From Entomospira nematocerorum (GTDB lineage: Bacteria; Spirochaetota; Spirochaetia; WRBN01): 64,000 nucleotides of DNA. Shown piece after piece: positions 1 through 8,599 of this stretch (its first letter is position 1; each line of letters begins with the position of its first letter). The translations under genes and the position numbers were made by a program. Below the pieces are notes generated by a model. The model did no database searches and was not told the origin of the DNA. It saw only the letters and a list, made by a program, of their open reading frames with translations. The stretch is from positions 930,001 through 994,000 of the forward strand of contig NZ_CP118168.1 of assembly GCF_028748105.1 (NCBI RefSeq). Reading direction: 5' to 3'.

Positions 1-1463
1 TCTGGAGGGAAAAATTTTCTTGGCATTCGCCCTGCAGCCGGAGTTAATGTAAATTCGCTGAAAAAGATTTTTTCGTTATCGTAGTACCAATCAATACGTG
101 CAAAATCTATTCCTGATAAGAGTTTATCAGATAGAATTAACATTTGACTTAATAGCAGATGTAGATCTGGTGTTAATTTTTTTTGTTGATAAGTATCAAT
201 TTTTGATAGACTATCATCTATATAACATTCGTTTAAATTATTTAGATAGTAACTTCTATACTCCTGGTCTTGGTTATTTTCTCGACTCGTAAGATGAATT
301 AAGTATTGCATAGAGTTATCAGGTTGCCTGAATGCATAAATACGATAATCATCCAAAATAGAGAATTGACTAGTATTATCTTTAATGCCCTTACCGATCA
401 TTTGTTCCACAATAATCCCTGGTTTGATGTTGTGGTAATGAGGTTCATAGCTACGTAAGGAATGATTGACACTAAGCCAATGCGTTGCATGTGACAGAAG
501 CGTCATGATTTGCTCATCAGTAAATGTATCTGTGATGAAGTAAGTCATATTCCAGCTATGATTCGCTTTAATAACTACGTTTTTATAGAGATGCCGATTT
601 TTTTGTATATCTTGTGCTAATTCTTCTACACTCTCAAAAAAATTAAGGAGAGGAATAAGGTGTTCAGCCCCTATTTTTTCCTCAACATAAGAGCGTACTC
701 GATATTTATCGGCTAGAATAGCATATTCTGCATGATGATAAGATTGTATGTATTTGCGGTAGAAGAGCTTATCTATAAAGGTAGTGGGTATGAAGAGATT
801 GGGTAAAGTCCCATATTGTCTTTCATAGCGGAGGATATCCTGCATCATTGCATAGGTGGAGGCTTCTTCTAAGTCATAATATTGGGTTAAGGATATTATC
901 ATGAGTAATGATTTGGTATTTTGTACCTCATATGTAAGCGGTAGCAATTTTTTCTCATCTAATTCTTTGAGTTGAGTATTTAATTTATGATAGTGATCCA
1001 GCCCTTTTTCTTTTAATTCTTTGATTTGATTATATTGTTCTAGCTCTTGTGTCTTGAGTTGATTGACTAACTTATTATAGTAATCAAGACCTTTCTCATT
1101 TGATTCTTTGAGTTGATTGGTTAACTTATTATAGTAATCAAGACCTTTCTCATTTGATTCTTTGAGTTGATTGGTTAACTTATTATAGTAATCAAGACTT
1201 TTTTCATTGGATTCTTTGATTTGAGAATTTAATTCACTATAGTGATCGAAACCTTTTTTAGTGAGTGCTTCAAACTGGATGATAATTTGATTGTATAGTT
1301 CTAACTCTTGAGCTTTGAGCTGATTGGCTAAATCGAGACCTTTTTTATGCAATTTCTCGATTTCCTGATATAGCTCTGACTGCTGTTGCTGTAACTCAAA
1401 TTGAATATCATAAAAAGCAACATTACCCACTTTTTTTAACAATTTCTTTAGTAATTTTTTCAT
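1..1463 (-). CDS. TupA-like ATP-grasp protein with N-terminal repetitive coiled coil (3' end outside window)
   Basis: The reading frame opens at the ATG at 1463 (AAAGAAG upstream) and runs off the left edge without a stop, giving about 487 residues. Residues ~1-160 are rich in K, E, L, N and Y and contain an 18-residue repeat (LDYYNKLTNQLKESNEKG type) that should form an alpha-helical rod. From ~residue 200 the protein resembles the TupA-like ATP-grasp family: KYRVRSYVEEKIG, then VVIKANHSWNM (nucleotide-binding strand), and near the edge IDFARIDWYY and SEFTLTPAAG (metal/ATP-binding end). Members of that family sit in capsule, teichuronopeptide and other surface-polysaccharide loci and probably ligate amino acids or modify glycans. 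The adjacent O-acylation genes support a surface-polysaccharide role. No signal peptide is seen, so it is probably cytosolic. The substrate is unknown. Confidence 0.75.
   Translation of the reverse strand, partial: MKKLLKKLLKKVGNVAFYDIQFELQQQQSELYQEIEKLHKKGLDLANQLKAQELELYNQIIIQFEALTKKGFDHYSELNSQIKESNEKSLDYYNKLTNQLKESNEKGLDYYNKLTNQLKESNEKGLDYYNKLVNQLKTQELEQYNQIKELKEKGLDHYHKLNTQLKELDEKKLLPLTYEVQNTKSLLMIISLTQYYDLEEASTYAMMQDILRYERQYGTLPNLFIPTTFIDKLFYRKYIQSYHHAEYAILADKYRVRSYVEEKIGAEHLIPLLNFFESVEELAQDIQKNRHLYKNVVIKANHSWNMTYFITDTFTDEQIMTLLSHATHWLSVNHSLRSYEPHYHNIKPGIIVEQMIGKGIKDNTSQFSILDDYRIYAFRQPDNSMQYLIHLTSRENNQDQEYRSYYLNNLNECYIDDSLSKIDTYQQKKLTPDLHLLLSQMLILSDKLLSGIDFARIDWYYDNEKIFFSEFTLTPAAGRMPRKFFPP
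1081..1242 (-). repeat. 54-bp tandem repeat inside the coiled-coil gene
   Basis: Units at 1081-1134 and 1135-1188 are identical over 54 bases. A third, diverged copy follows at 1189-1242, and weaker copies flank the block. Each unit encodes 18 residues, which equals one heptad plus one hendecad, compatible with a continuous helical rod. Perfect identity of two units implies recent duplication, so copy number may vary between strains. Confidence 0.85.
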
Positions 1464-1623
1464 GATCACGCTTCTTTATAAACATGTAATATTGCAAACC
1501 TTATATTGATACTAACATAAAGTAAACTAATATGCAAGGTTTATTTTTATTCAGCAGTATGAATACACTTGAGCAAGTTGACTTAATATAAGATATACAT
1601 GCAGCTTGTTTACATTGTGATAA

Positions 1624-3081
1624 TTAAAAATTAAAATAAAGAAATTCTGTGGTGATACTTTCTCCAATTAATACAAAGTAAACCCATATAAAACTAAAGA
1701 TTGCAAGCATGAGGTTTTTGATTGAGGGTTTGAAGTAATTTATTTTTTCTTGAGTATTCCGTGTATATAGAGCAATAGCCATGCTCATAATAATGTAAAG
1801 CCATACTAATGATATTGTTATTTGAGTTAGAGGAATTATGATTTGAGCCAATGGGTCTATAGTATCAATAAAAAGAGTAGAGAGGAGTTCTAGAATTTTC
1901 GTTTTGAATGTGCCTAAATTATTTAAGCCTAGCATACCTTTAATGATTTTTTTTGCATCATTGAAACTATTCGCACGAAAGAAAATCCAAGCAAAGTTAA
2001 TAAAGTTGAATGTAATAATCCATGCTAATACTTTATGCATAGTAAATCCTAGCTGCTGCCATATTCGGTGTATAACAAGAGCACTGCCATGTAGTAAACC
2101 CCAAAAAAGAAATGTCCAACCGGCACCATGCCAAAGTCCTCCGAGTATGAATGTGATAAGGAAATTTACATAAGTACGTAAATTTCCTTGTCGACTCCCT
2201 CCAAGTGGAATATACAGATAGGTTAATAAAAAATTACTTAATGTTATATGCCATCTTCGCCAAAAATCTTGGATGTTTGTTGCTTTGTAAGGAGAGTTGA
2301 AATTATGTGGTAAAATAATATTAAAGAGTAGGGCTAGCCCTATAGCCATATCACTGTAACCACTAAAATCAAAATATAGTTGTAGCGTATATGCAAGAGA
2401 TGTTTGCCATGCCTCAATAAAGTGTAAGCCTTCTAGTTTAAAACCATGGCTAACCCATATAGAAAGTGAGTCAGCGATAGCTACCTTTTTAAAAAGACCA
2501 ATAGAAAAAGCAAAGAGACCTTTTATCATGTTTTCATAGAAGATAGATATAGATGTATGCTTTTTTACTAGCTGTGGTAGAATTTGCTTATGACTGACAA
2601 TGGGACCTGCGATGAGTTGAGGGAAAAATGTAATAAAAAGTGCATAATCAACAAAATGATTTTGCAATATCATCTCGATATGTATCAATCAAGAAGGCAA
2701 TCTGTTGAAATGTAAAGAATGATATGCCTAGTGGCAAAATTAGCTCTAAAAGAGGGAATTCTGTCCGCAAGAGATAATTGACATTACGAATAAAGAAATC
2801 TGCATATTTATAGTATACAATGCTTGAGACATTAAGAGTAATGCCCGTGATGAGTAGAATTTTCTTTTTATGGTACTTTAAGAGGGTTCCTAATCCATAG
2901 TTAAAAATTATAGATATTAAAATAATAGGAAGATAGGTCACATTCCAGTAAGCGTAAAAAAAGAGAGATGCTATTACTAGAAATCCTTTAGCAAGATACG
3001 AATGAATTTTATTTAGAATATGATAGGCAAAAAATACTATAGGTAAGAAGAAAAAATAAATATGAGACTACTAAAAATCAT
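1624..3081 (-). pseudogene. MBOAT-family O-acyltransferase (AlgI/DltB-like), frameshifted
   Basis: Three frames together read as one membrane-bound O-acyltransferase of about 485 residues. The start at 3081 overlaps the previous gene by 11 bases and gives MIFSSLIFIF. The frame must then shift in the A6/T6 run at 3051-3056 to continue as FLPIVFFAYHIL, through LPLGISFFTFQQIAFLIDTYRDD. It shifts again in the four-base run at 2660-2663 to continue as NHFVDYALFITFFPQLIAGPI. The MBOAT signatures survive: FWRRWHITLSNFL and the catalytic-His region GGLWHGAGW, with many hydrophobic helices. Family members move acetyl groups across the membrane onto exported polysaccharides together with an SGNH-like partner, which here is the upstream overlapping gene. 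As written the gene cannot make a full product. Either it is decayed or the assembly has homopolymer errors. Confidence 0.8.
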
Positions 3082-4155
3082 TTTGATTCCTTTTAGGCAT
3101 GTTTATCAAAATTTTTTCCCATACCATTGGTTCTGGGTGGTTTGCGTCATGGAAAAAATCACTACCAAATTTGAATATATGAGGATTATATGAGCCTAAC
3201 ACAGTAATATTTCTTTCTTGTGCATACTGATGAATTAGTTCTTCTGTAATGATAAAAATATTACTTTTTTTTTGCTACATTATCATCAACATCGGGAGCA
3301 TAGGGAGTAAGTAAAAAACAGGAGTCGCTCCATGTGTTATAATATCTTCTGTGAGGTGAAATAGGTAAGGACTGATATTTTCAGGATATATCGTTCCTAT
3401 AGTTTGATATCTTTGAGTGAATGAATCTATCGAGTTTAACTTAGCCTCCCTAGTTATAGTATATCCGTATTGTATAGATCCATCTGGCTGCATAGCACTT
3501 AGATTTCCATTTGTTTCTACTGGACGGAAAAAGTTTTGCGACCAGTAGAAATTACTATTTTTTATAAAATAACTAATCGATAATAAATATTGTATTTTTA
3601 ATTCCTGGTTTTTATCATCAAAGGATAAATCTGGATGCTTTGTAATAAATTTTTTTGTAAGGGCATCAACTCTTGGATTAAAGCTACTAAATCTTTTTGG
3701 GAAAATGGATCTGGAGGCTTGCGGAGAGACTTCTAGTAAAACTATAAGATTATCTGTGGAGTGTGTTTTTTAAATGACTCCCATATTGCCACTATACCTT
3801 CAAAGTTACCACCATTAATACTAGCATTGAAAATTTGTTCATTTTGTTCAGGAAAATGCTTTTGACTGATAGTCATGGTACGCGATGTCCCTAAAATAAG
3901 AATATCAGGGTTTATAGTCGCACTGTAGAGATCAGTCACCAAAAAAATTTGATTTCTATTATAGGAACCTCTGTGAATAGAATATCCTTTAGAAAGATAT
4001 TGAACACCTTGATTGATAAGACGATATGATTTACTGTATTTATTATCAAAAATGACATTATAATCAGTTAGGTAATTGTAAATAGGAATAGGTGCTATTG
4101 CTATGATAAGGATAATGAAAAACAAAATAAGCCATAACTTCTTGGAAATAACCAT
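3071..4155 (-). pseudogene. SGNH-hydrolase-like partner of the MBOAT acyltransferase (AlgJ/AlgX/DHHW-like), frameshifted
   Basis: The gene starts at 4155 with one N-terminal membrane anchor (KLWLILFFIILIIAIAPIPI). It keeps SGNH-type blocks: GTSR near residue 92, NASINGGN, and a C-terminal D-x2-H (HDANHP). Three frame changes are needed, all in single-base runs: T6 at 3766-3771, A6 at 3313-3318 and T9 at 3265-3273. Correcting each run by one base restores about 360 continuous residues, including PVF-LLTPYAPDVDDN. The stop at 3071-3073 overlaps the MBOAT start, which is typical of a two-gene O-acetylation unit where the MBOAT protein exports acetyl groups and this anchored periplasmic protein transfers them. 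The promoter (4162-4190) is still perfect, so any inactivation is recent or apparent. Confidence 0.7.
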
Positions 4156-4161
4156 GAAGTA

Positions 4162-4190
4162 ATTCTATAATAGATACATTAAGATGTCAA
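4162..4190 (-). promoter_or_regulatory. Sigma70-type promoter of the SGNH-like/MBOAT pair
   Basis: On the minus strand the -35 box is TTGACA (4185-4190), the spacer is 17 bases and the -10 box is TAGAAT (4162-4167). Only six bases separate the -10 box from the ATG at 4155, so the transcript should be leaderless or nearly so. The -35 box overlaps the left arm of the hairpin following groL. Confidence 0.75.
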
Positions 4191-4227
4191 TAAGGATTGC
4201 TAGAAAAATATCCGGCAATCCTTATTG
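4188..4227 (-). terminator. Hairpin following groL
   Basis: Two perfect 13-base arms (4188-4200 and 4215-4227) with a 14-base loop lie 30 bases past the groL stop. No clear U tract follows on the minus strand, so it may be a weak terminator or an mRNA 3'-end stabiliser. Confidence 0.55.
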
Positions 4228-4256
4228 GGCATTGAGTTAGAGCTTACACCGGTGGA

Positions 4257-5897
4257 TTACATCATCCCCATTCCACCCATGCCAGGATTCATGCCTCCAG
4301 CTGGAGCTTCATCCTTACTTGGTAGGTCGGTGATCGCACAGTTTGTAGTAAGTAATAGACCTGCGATACTTGCGGCATTCTGGAGTGCACTTCGAGTAAC
4401 CTTGGCTGGATCAATAATACCAGATTTGACCATGTCGACCCATTCCATATTATTTGCATCGAAGCCAATACCAGCCTTCTCACCTTTAACGCGATGTGCA
4501 ACAATTGATCCATCGATACCTGCATTTTCTGCAATTTGACGTACAGGCTCTTCTAGTGCACGATGAACAATTTTAAATCCAATCTTTTCCTCTTCTGTAA
4601 AGGAGGAGAGATCCGCTTTTTCTAAGGAAGCAGCTACTTGTGCGAGTGTTACACCACCGCCTGGAACAATACCTTCTTCAATAGCAGCACGGGTCGCACT
4701 GAGTGCATCTTCTACACGATGCTTTTTCTCTTTGAGTTCCACCTCAGTAGCAGCACCAACATTGATAACGGCAACACCACCGGCAAGTTTCGCTAGACGT
4801 TCTTGCAGTTTTTCACGATCGTAATCACTGGATGTCTCTTTAATTTGATCACGGAGTTGTACAATGCGTTTATTGATAGAGTCCTGGGATCCCGAGCCAT
4901 TAATGATAGTAGTATTTTCTTTTTCTACTTTTACACTTTTGGCACGACCAAGTTGTGCGAGATCGGTATTTTCTAACTTCATGCCTAAGTCATCAGAGAT
5001 AACCTCTCCTCCGGTTAGGATAGCAATATCTTCGAGCATAGCTTTACGGCGATCTCCAAATCCTGGAGCCTTAACTGCTACAACTTGAAGCGCACCGCGA
5101 AGAGCATTGACAACTAATGTGGCTAATGCTTCACCTTCAACATCTTCAGCAATAATAAGAATGGGTTTTCCTGATTGTGCAACTTTTTCTAATACAGGAA
5201 GCAATTCACTCATTACAGTAATTTTTTTATCACAAATAAGAATATATGGATCGCTTAGTAAAGCCGTCATATTATCACGGTTGTTCGCGAAGTAAGGACT
5301 GATATAGCCACGATCAAATTGCATACCTTCAACAAAATCAGTAGTAGTCTCGATAGTTTTACTCTCTTCTACAGTAATAACGCCATCTTTTCCTACTTTT
5401 TCCATGGCGTGAGCAATTTCTTCACCAATAACTTTATCATTATTTGCAGAGATAGTAGCCACTTGACTTATTTCTTCTTTATCATTAATGGGCTTAGCAA
5501 TTTTTTGAATTTCTGTTACTGCAAGTGTAACACTGCGATCGATACCACGTTTGATACCCATTGGATTAATTCCAGCAGCAACACTCTTTAGCCCTTCCTT
5601 AACAATGGAGTACGCAAGAACGGTTGCGGTAGTTGTTCCATCGCCGGCAACATCATTGGTTTTACTAGCAACTTCTTTAATGAGTTGTGCGCCCATATTT
5701 TCAAACGGATCTTCTAACTCAATTTCTTTGGCTACACTCACTCCATCTTTTGTTATGGTAGGGGCACCAAATTTTTTATCTAATAGTACGTTACGTCCCT
5801 TAGGGCCTAAGGTGACTTTGACGGCCTTACTGAGTTGCTCTACACCGCTTAGCAGGCCTTTTCTCGCCTCATCATCAAATCGTAATTGTTTAGCCAT
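4257..5897 (-). CDS. groL: Chaperonin GroEL
   Basis: A 546-residue type I chaperonin that folds proteins as a 14-mer with GroES in the cytosol. The frame could extend upstream to 5999, but the family-standard start is MAKQLRFDDEARKGLL at 5897, with AGAGGTG a little upstream. The ATP-binding loop GDGTTTATVLA, the intermediate and apical domains, and the C-terminal Gly/Met tail ending GGMGMM are intact. No groES gene is adjacent (the upstream neighbour is a CNNM transporter), so the co-chaperonin must be encoded elsewhere. The typical CIRCE inverted repeat is not visible in the 140 bases upstream, which argues against simple HrcA control. Confidence 0.97.
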   Translation of the reverse strand: MAKQLRFDDEARKGLLSGVEQLSKAVKVTLGPKGRNVLLDKKFGAPTITKDGVSVAKEIELEDPFENMGAQLIKEVASKTNDVAGDGTTTATVLAYSIVKEGLKSVAAGINPMGIKRGIDRSVTLAVTEIQKIAKPINDKEEISQVATISANNDKVIGEEIAHAMEKVGKDGVITVEESKTIETTTDFVEGMQFDRGYISPYFANNRDNMTALLSDPYILICDKKITVMSELLPVLEKVAQSGKPILIIAEDVEGEALATLVVNALRGALQVVAVKAPGFGDRRKAMLEDIAILTGGEVISDDLGMKLENTDLAQLGRAKSVKVEKENTTIINGSGSQDSINKRIVQLRDQIKETSSDYDREKLQERLAKLAGGVAVINVGAATEVELKEKKHRVEDALSATRAAIEEGIVPGGGVTLAQVAASLEKADLSSFTEEEKIGFKIVHRALEEPVRQIAENAGIDGSIVAHRVKGEKAGIGFDANNMEWVDMVKSGIIDPAKVTRSALQNAASIAGLLLTTNCAITDLPSKDEAPAGGMNPGMGGMGMM

Positions 5898-6033
5898 TTC
5901 TTGTTTTTCACCTCTTTCTTCTAAATTATGTAATGATACATCTATATACCTATCGACCATAGGATTTTCTCTTTTTAAAGATAATAAAAAAAAAGACAAT
6001 CGGCAATATCTTTTTTTTTAAAATTTATGATAT

Positions 6034-7314
6034 TTACGAAGGGGGAAGTTCTTCTAAATGTAGAATTTTTTCTTCCACTGTGTTGGGATAAAATCGTACG
6101 GAGATGACACGTTTTTCGAGAACTTGTTCAACCAAAAATTTGCCTACATCTAAGAGGACTTCATCATTTTCTTCCGCAATACGTTCTAGTTTCTCCCCGA
6201 TTAATCCGGCGACGGTGAAGATGTGTTTATCATGAGGAATTTTTTCACCAACAACCTCTTCAAGTCGATAGATCGGGAAGTCACCAGAAAAACGTAATGC
6301 CTCACCAACGCGCTCCATGACGAGCTCTGGACTTTCATCCTCATCATATAGCTCTCCTAGAATTTCTTCAACTACATCTTCACGACTAGCAACTCCTGCA
6401 AGACCACCATACTCATCAAGGACAATAGCTATATTAAGGGATTCACGAGAGAATACATTGAGAAGCTCCTTCAAAGGTAAGCTGGCGGGAACGTAGATGG
6501 GTTCTACCATGATGCTATGAAGAGATTGATCACCTAATCCGTCGATGTATGCTTTAATTAAGAGATTTTCTAAGACGATTCCGATGATCTCCTCAGATCC
6601 TCGGGTTCCATATACCGGAACACGGGTATAGCTTGCATTCGCAACAAGTGGAAGAGCCTCTGCAATAGAGATTGATGCATCCAAGGAAAAGACTTCCTTC
6701 CTGTGGGTAAGGATGGATTGAACGGTATGATCTCCTAGTCGGAAAAGCCCTTTGACTGCATCTTTTTCATACTGCTGTACTGCCCCAGAAGCTTCGGCCA
6801 GATTGACCATATGTAAAATAGTATCCAAGCTAAATGGCTTAGGTTTTTTCCCTCCTAGTAATTTGTTAAACAACATACCGAAAAGAGAGACGAGTTTAAC
6901 GATTGGTGCAAGGATAATCATAAAAAAACGCAATAGAGGAGCTAAGAGAACAGCAAAAAATTCATTATGTTGTAGAGCAATTTGTTTTGGTGTCACTTCA
7001 GCAAAAATCAGGATAATCAAAGTTAGTATGGCTGTTGAGTAAGCAACCATGGGTTGCCCCCAGTATTCAATAGTAAGAATAGTAGCCAATGCTCCTGCAA
7101 CAGTATTTGCAATATTGTTTCCAACTAATATGGAACCTATGAGAAGCTCACTATCCTGCCATAGATTTGCTGCTAATTTGGCAAACCTACTATCTTGTGT
7201 ACGTAATTTTTCTACTTGAACAGCTGTTAAAGATGTATAAGAAGTTTCAGCTGCAGAGAAAATCGCAGAGAAAAGTAGGATGAGGGCGAGTAAGACAAGA
7301 TATGTTGTCAGCAT
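6034..7314 (-). CDS. CNNM/HlyC-CorC family membrane protein with CBS pair
   Basis: A protein of about 426 residues with the full DUF21-CBS-CBS-CorC_HlyC layout. An N-terminal membrane domain has about four helices (residues ~1-190) and contains FSAAETSYTSL and GNNIANTVAG. A CBS pair lies at ~200-330 and includes DEYGGLAGVASREDVVEEILG. A C-terminal CorC/TerC-associated domain runs ~345-420. Family members handle Mg2+ or other divalent cations, or are accessory 'haemolysin-like' proteins. The ATG at 7314 is chosen over a TTG at 7335 because it starts cleanly at MLTTYLVLLALILL; neither has a clear Shine-Dalgarno site. A second, soluble CorC paralogue lies at 42874-43647. Confidence 0.9.
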   Translation of the reverse strand: MLTTYLVLLALILLFSAIFSAAETSYTSLTAVQVEKLRTQDSRFAKLAANLWQDSELLIGSILVGNNIANTVAGALATILTIEYWGQPMVAYSTAILTLIILIFAEVTPKQIALQHNEFFAVLLAPLLRFFMIILAPIVKLVSLFGMLFNKLLGGKKPKPFSLDTILHMVNLAEASGAVQQYEKDAVKGLFRLGDHTVQSILTHRKEVFSLDASISIAEALPLVANASYTRVPVYGTRGSEEIIGIVLENLLIKAYIDGLGDQSLHSIMVEPIYVPASLPLKELLNVFSRESLNIAIVLDEYGGLAGVASREDVVEEILGELYDEDESPELVMERVGEALRFSGDFPIYRLEEVVGEKIPHDKHIFTVAGLIGEKLERIAEENDEVLLDVGKFLVEQVLEKRVISVRFYPNTVEEKILHLEELPPS

Positions 7315-7464
7315 TATAATAGTACCATACAGCAAAAGCGTGCTAATACATCGGATGAAAACGGTTTAGATTTCTTATCTTCCATATAAGCTAAAGTGTA
7401 ATAATAAAAGAAGAATTTGTCAAGGTTTTTACACATAAATTGGATAGAGCTACAGTTTTTTGGC

Positions 7465-7494
7465 TTGACTAAAGAGGATGGATACATCTATAAT
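7465..7494 (+). promoter_or_regulatory. Sigma70-type promoter of ltaE-guaA
   Basis: TTGACT (7465-7470), an 18-base spacer and a consensus TATAAT (7489-7494). The ATG of ltaE lies 85 bases downstream behind a GAGGGA ribosome site, so this transcript has an ordinary leader. Confidence 0.7.
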
Positions 7495-7579
7495 ATCATA
7501 CATATATTTACTATAAATATATGTTTTCATGTTAATTTATATTCCTATAAAAATTGTAAAGACAAAAAGTGAGGGAAAT

Positions 7580-8599
7580 ATGCATAAAATCGACCTACGT
7601 AGCGATACACTTACAAAACCTTCTGAAGCAATGCGTAAAGTCATGGCTCATGCTGAAGTAGGTGATGACGTTTATATGGAAGATCCTATGGTACTTCAGC
7701 TGGAAGAAAAGGCTGCTCATATTCTAGGCAAGGAGTCAGCACTTTTTGTTAGTAGTGGTACAATGGGTAATTTGATTGCAGCGTATATTCATGCTCCAAG
7801 AGGAACGGAGGTGATGATGCATGAAAAAGCTCATACCTATCGTACAGAACTTTCTGGAATTTCCGCTGTAGCGGGAGCAAAACCACTTTTAGTGGCAGGC
7901 GAGAGAGGAATTTTACGACGTTCAGCTATGGAAAAGTTCATATCGAAGCGTAGTATTTATTATACCGAGAGAACGTCAGCTCTCTTCATCGAAAATACAC
8001 ACAATTTTTGTGGAGGTACGGTATGGAGTGCTTTGGAGCTAGCAGAGGCTGCTGAATTTGCTACAGAGTACAAGCTTGCATTACATATGGATGGTGCTAG
8101 ACTCTTTAATGCAAGTATTGCATCAGGTCTAACAGCAAAAGAGATTGTGAAAGATTGTGATTCAGCTACTTTTTGTCTTAGTAAAGGTCTTGGTGCTCCA
8201 GTTGGAGCTATTCTAGCTGGAGATAGAGATTTTATTTTAGAAGCACGTCGTGTTCGAAAAATGCTGGGTGGGGGAATGCGTCAAATTGGTATGTTAGCTG
8301 CAGCAGGAATATATGCATTAGATAATAACATTGACCGGCTCCAGGAAGATCACGATCATGTACGTATTTTAGCAGATGCATGTCGTGAAAATTCGATGTT
8401 TCATAATATTGTGGAACCAGAAACAAACATTCTTTTCGTAGATACTGTTAGACCTGCCATGCAGATTATTGAAAAGTTGGCACATCATAAGGTAATTACA
8501 ATGGCACTGGATGCTCATACTGTACGATTTGTAACACATTTAGATGTCTCTAGTGCAGATATCCGTCGTGCAGCTGAGGTTATTCGTGAACTTAAATAG
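7580..8599 (+). CDS. ltaE: Low-specificity L-threonine aldolase
   Basis: A PLP enzyme of 339 residues that cleaves L-threonine or L-allo-threonine to glycine and acetaldehyde. The start at 7580 has GAGGGA six bases upstream and yields MHKIDLRSDTLTKPS, the normal family N-terminus; in-frame codons back to 7529 are ignored. Family motifs are present: SGTMGNL for the PLP phosphate, HMDGARLFNA, and the Schiff-base lysine in CLSKGLGAPVGA (about K202). The last 14 bases overlap the probable GTG start of guaA, implying translational coupling. Glycine supply may be linked here to purine and one-carbon metabolism. Confidence 0.93.
   Translation: MHKIDLRSDTLTKPSEAMRKVMAHAEVGDDVYMEDPMVLQLEEKAAHILGKESALFVSSGTMGNLIAAYIHAPRGTEVMMHEKAHTYRTELSGISAVAGAKPLLVAGERGILRRSAMEKFISKRSIYYTERTSALFIENTHNFCGGTVWSALELAEAAEFATEYKLALHMDGARLFNASIASGLTAKEIVKDCDSATFCLSKGLGAPVGAILAGDRDFILEARRVRKMLGGGMRQIGMLAAAGIYALDNNIDRLQEDHDHVRILADACRENSMFHNIVEPETNILFVDTVRPAMQIIEKLAHHKVITMALDAHTVRFVTHLDVSSADIRRAAEVIRELK

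Noticed and set aside
1081..1242. CRISPR-like array
   Set aside because: The 54-bp repeats are contiguous without spacers and are in frame inside a coiled-coil gene.
1495..1550. Possible terminator hairpin between the MBOAT and TupA-like genes
   Set aside because: Arms pair only with a two-base bulge, the loop is long, and no T run follows on the transcribed (minus) strand.
5898..5999. Upstream extension of the groL frame
   Set aside because: 34 extra residues unlike any GroEL; the ATG at 5897 gives the exact family N-terminus with a ribosome site.
4225..6021. Several plus-strand reading frames opposite groL (and similar ones opposite infB, gap, nusA)
   Set aside because: They mirror highly expressed genes on the other strand, lack ribosome sites and resemble no family.
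5898..6033. Possible CIRCE/HrcA operator before groL
   Set aside because: The conserved 9-base arms with a 9-base gap are not found; only short AT-rich repeats are present.
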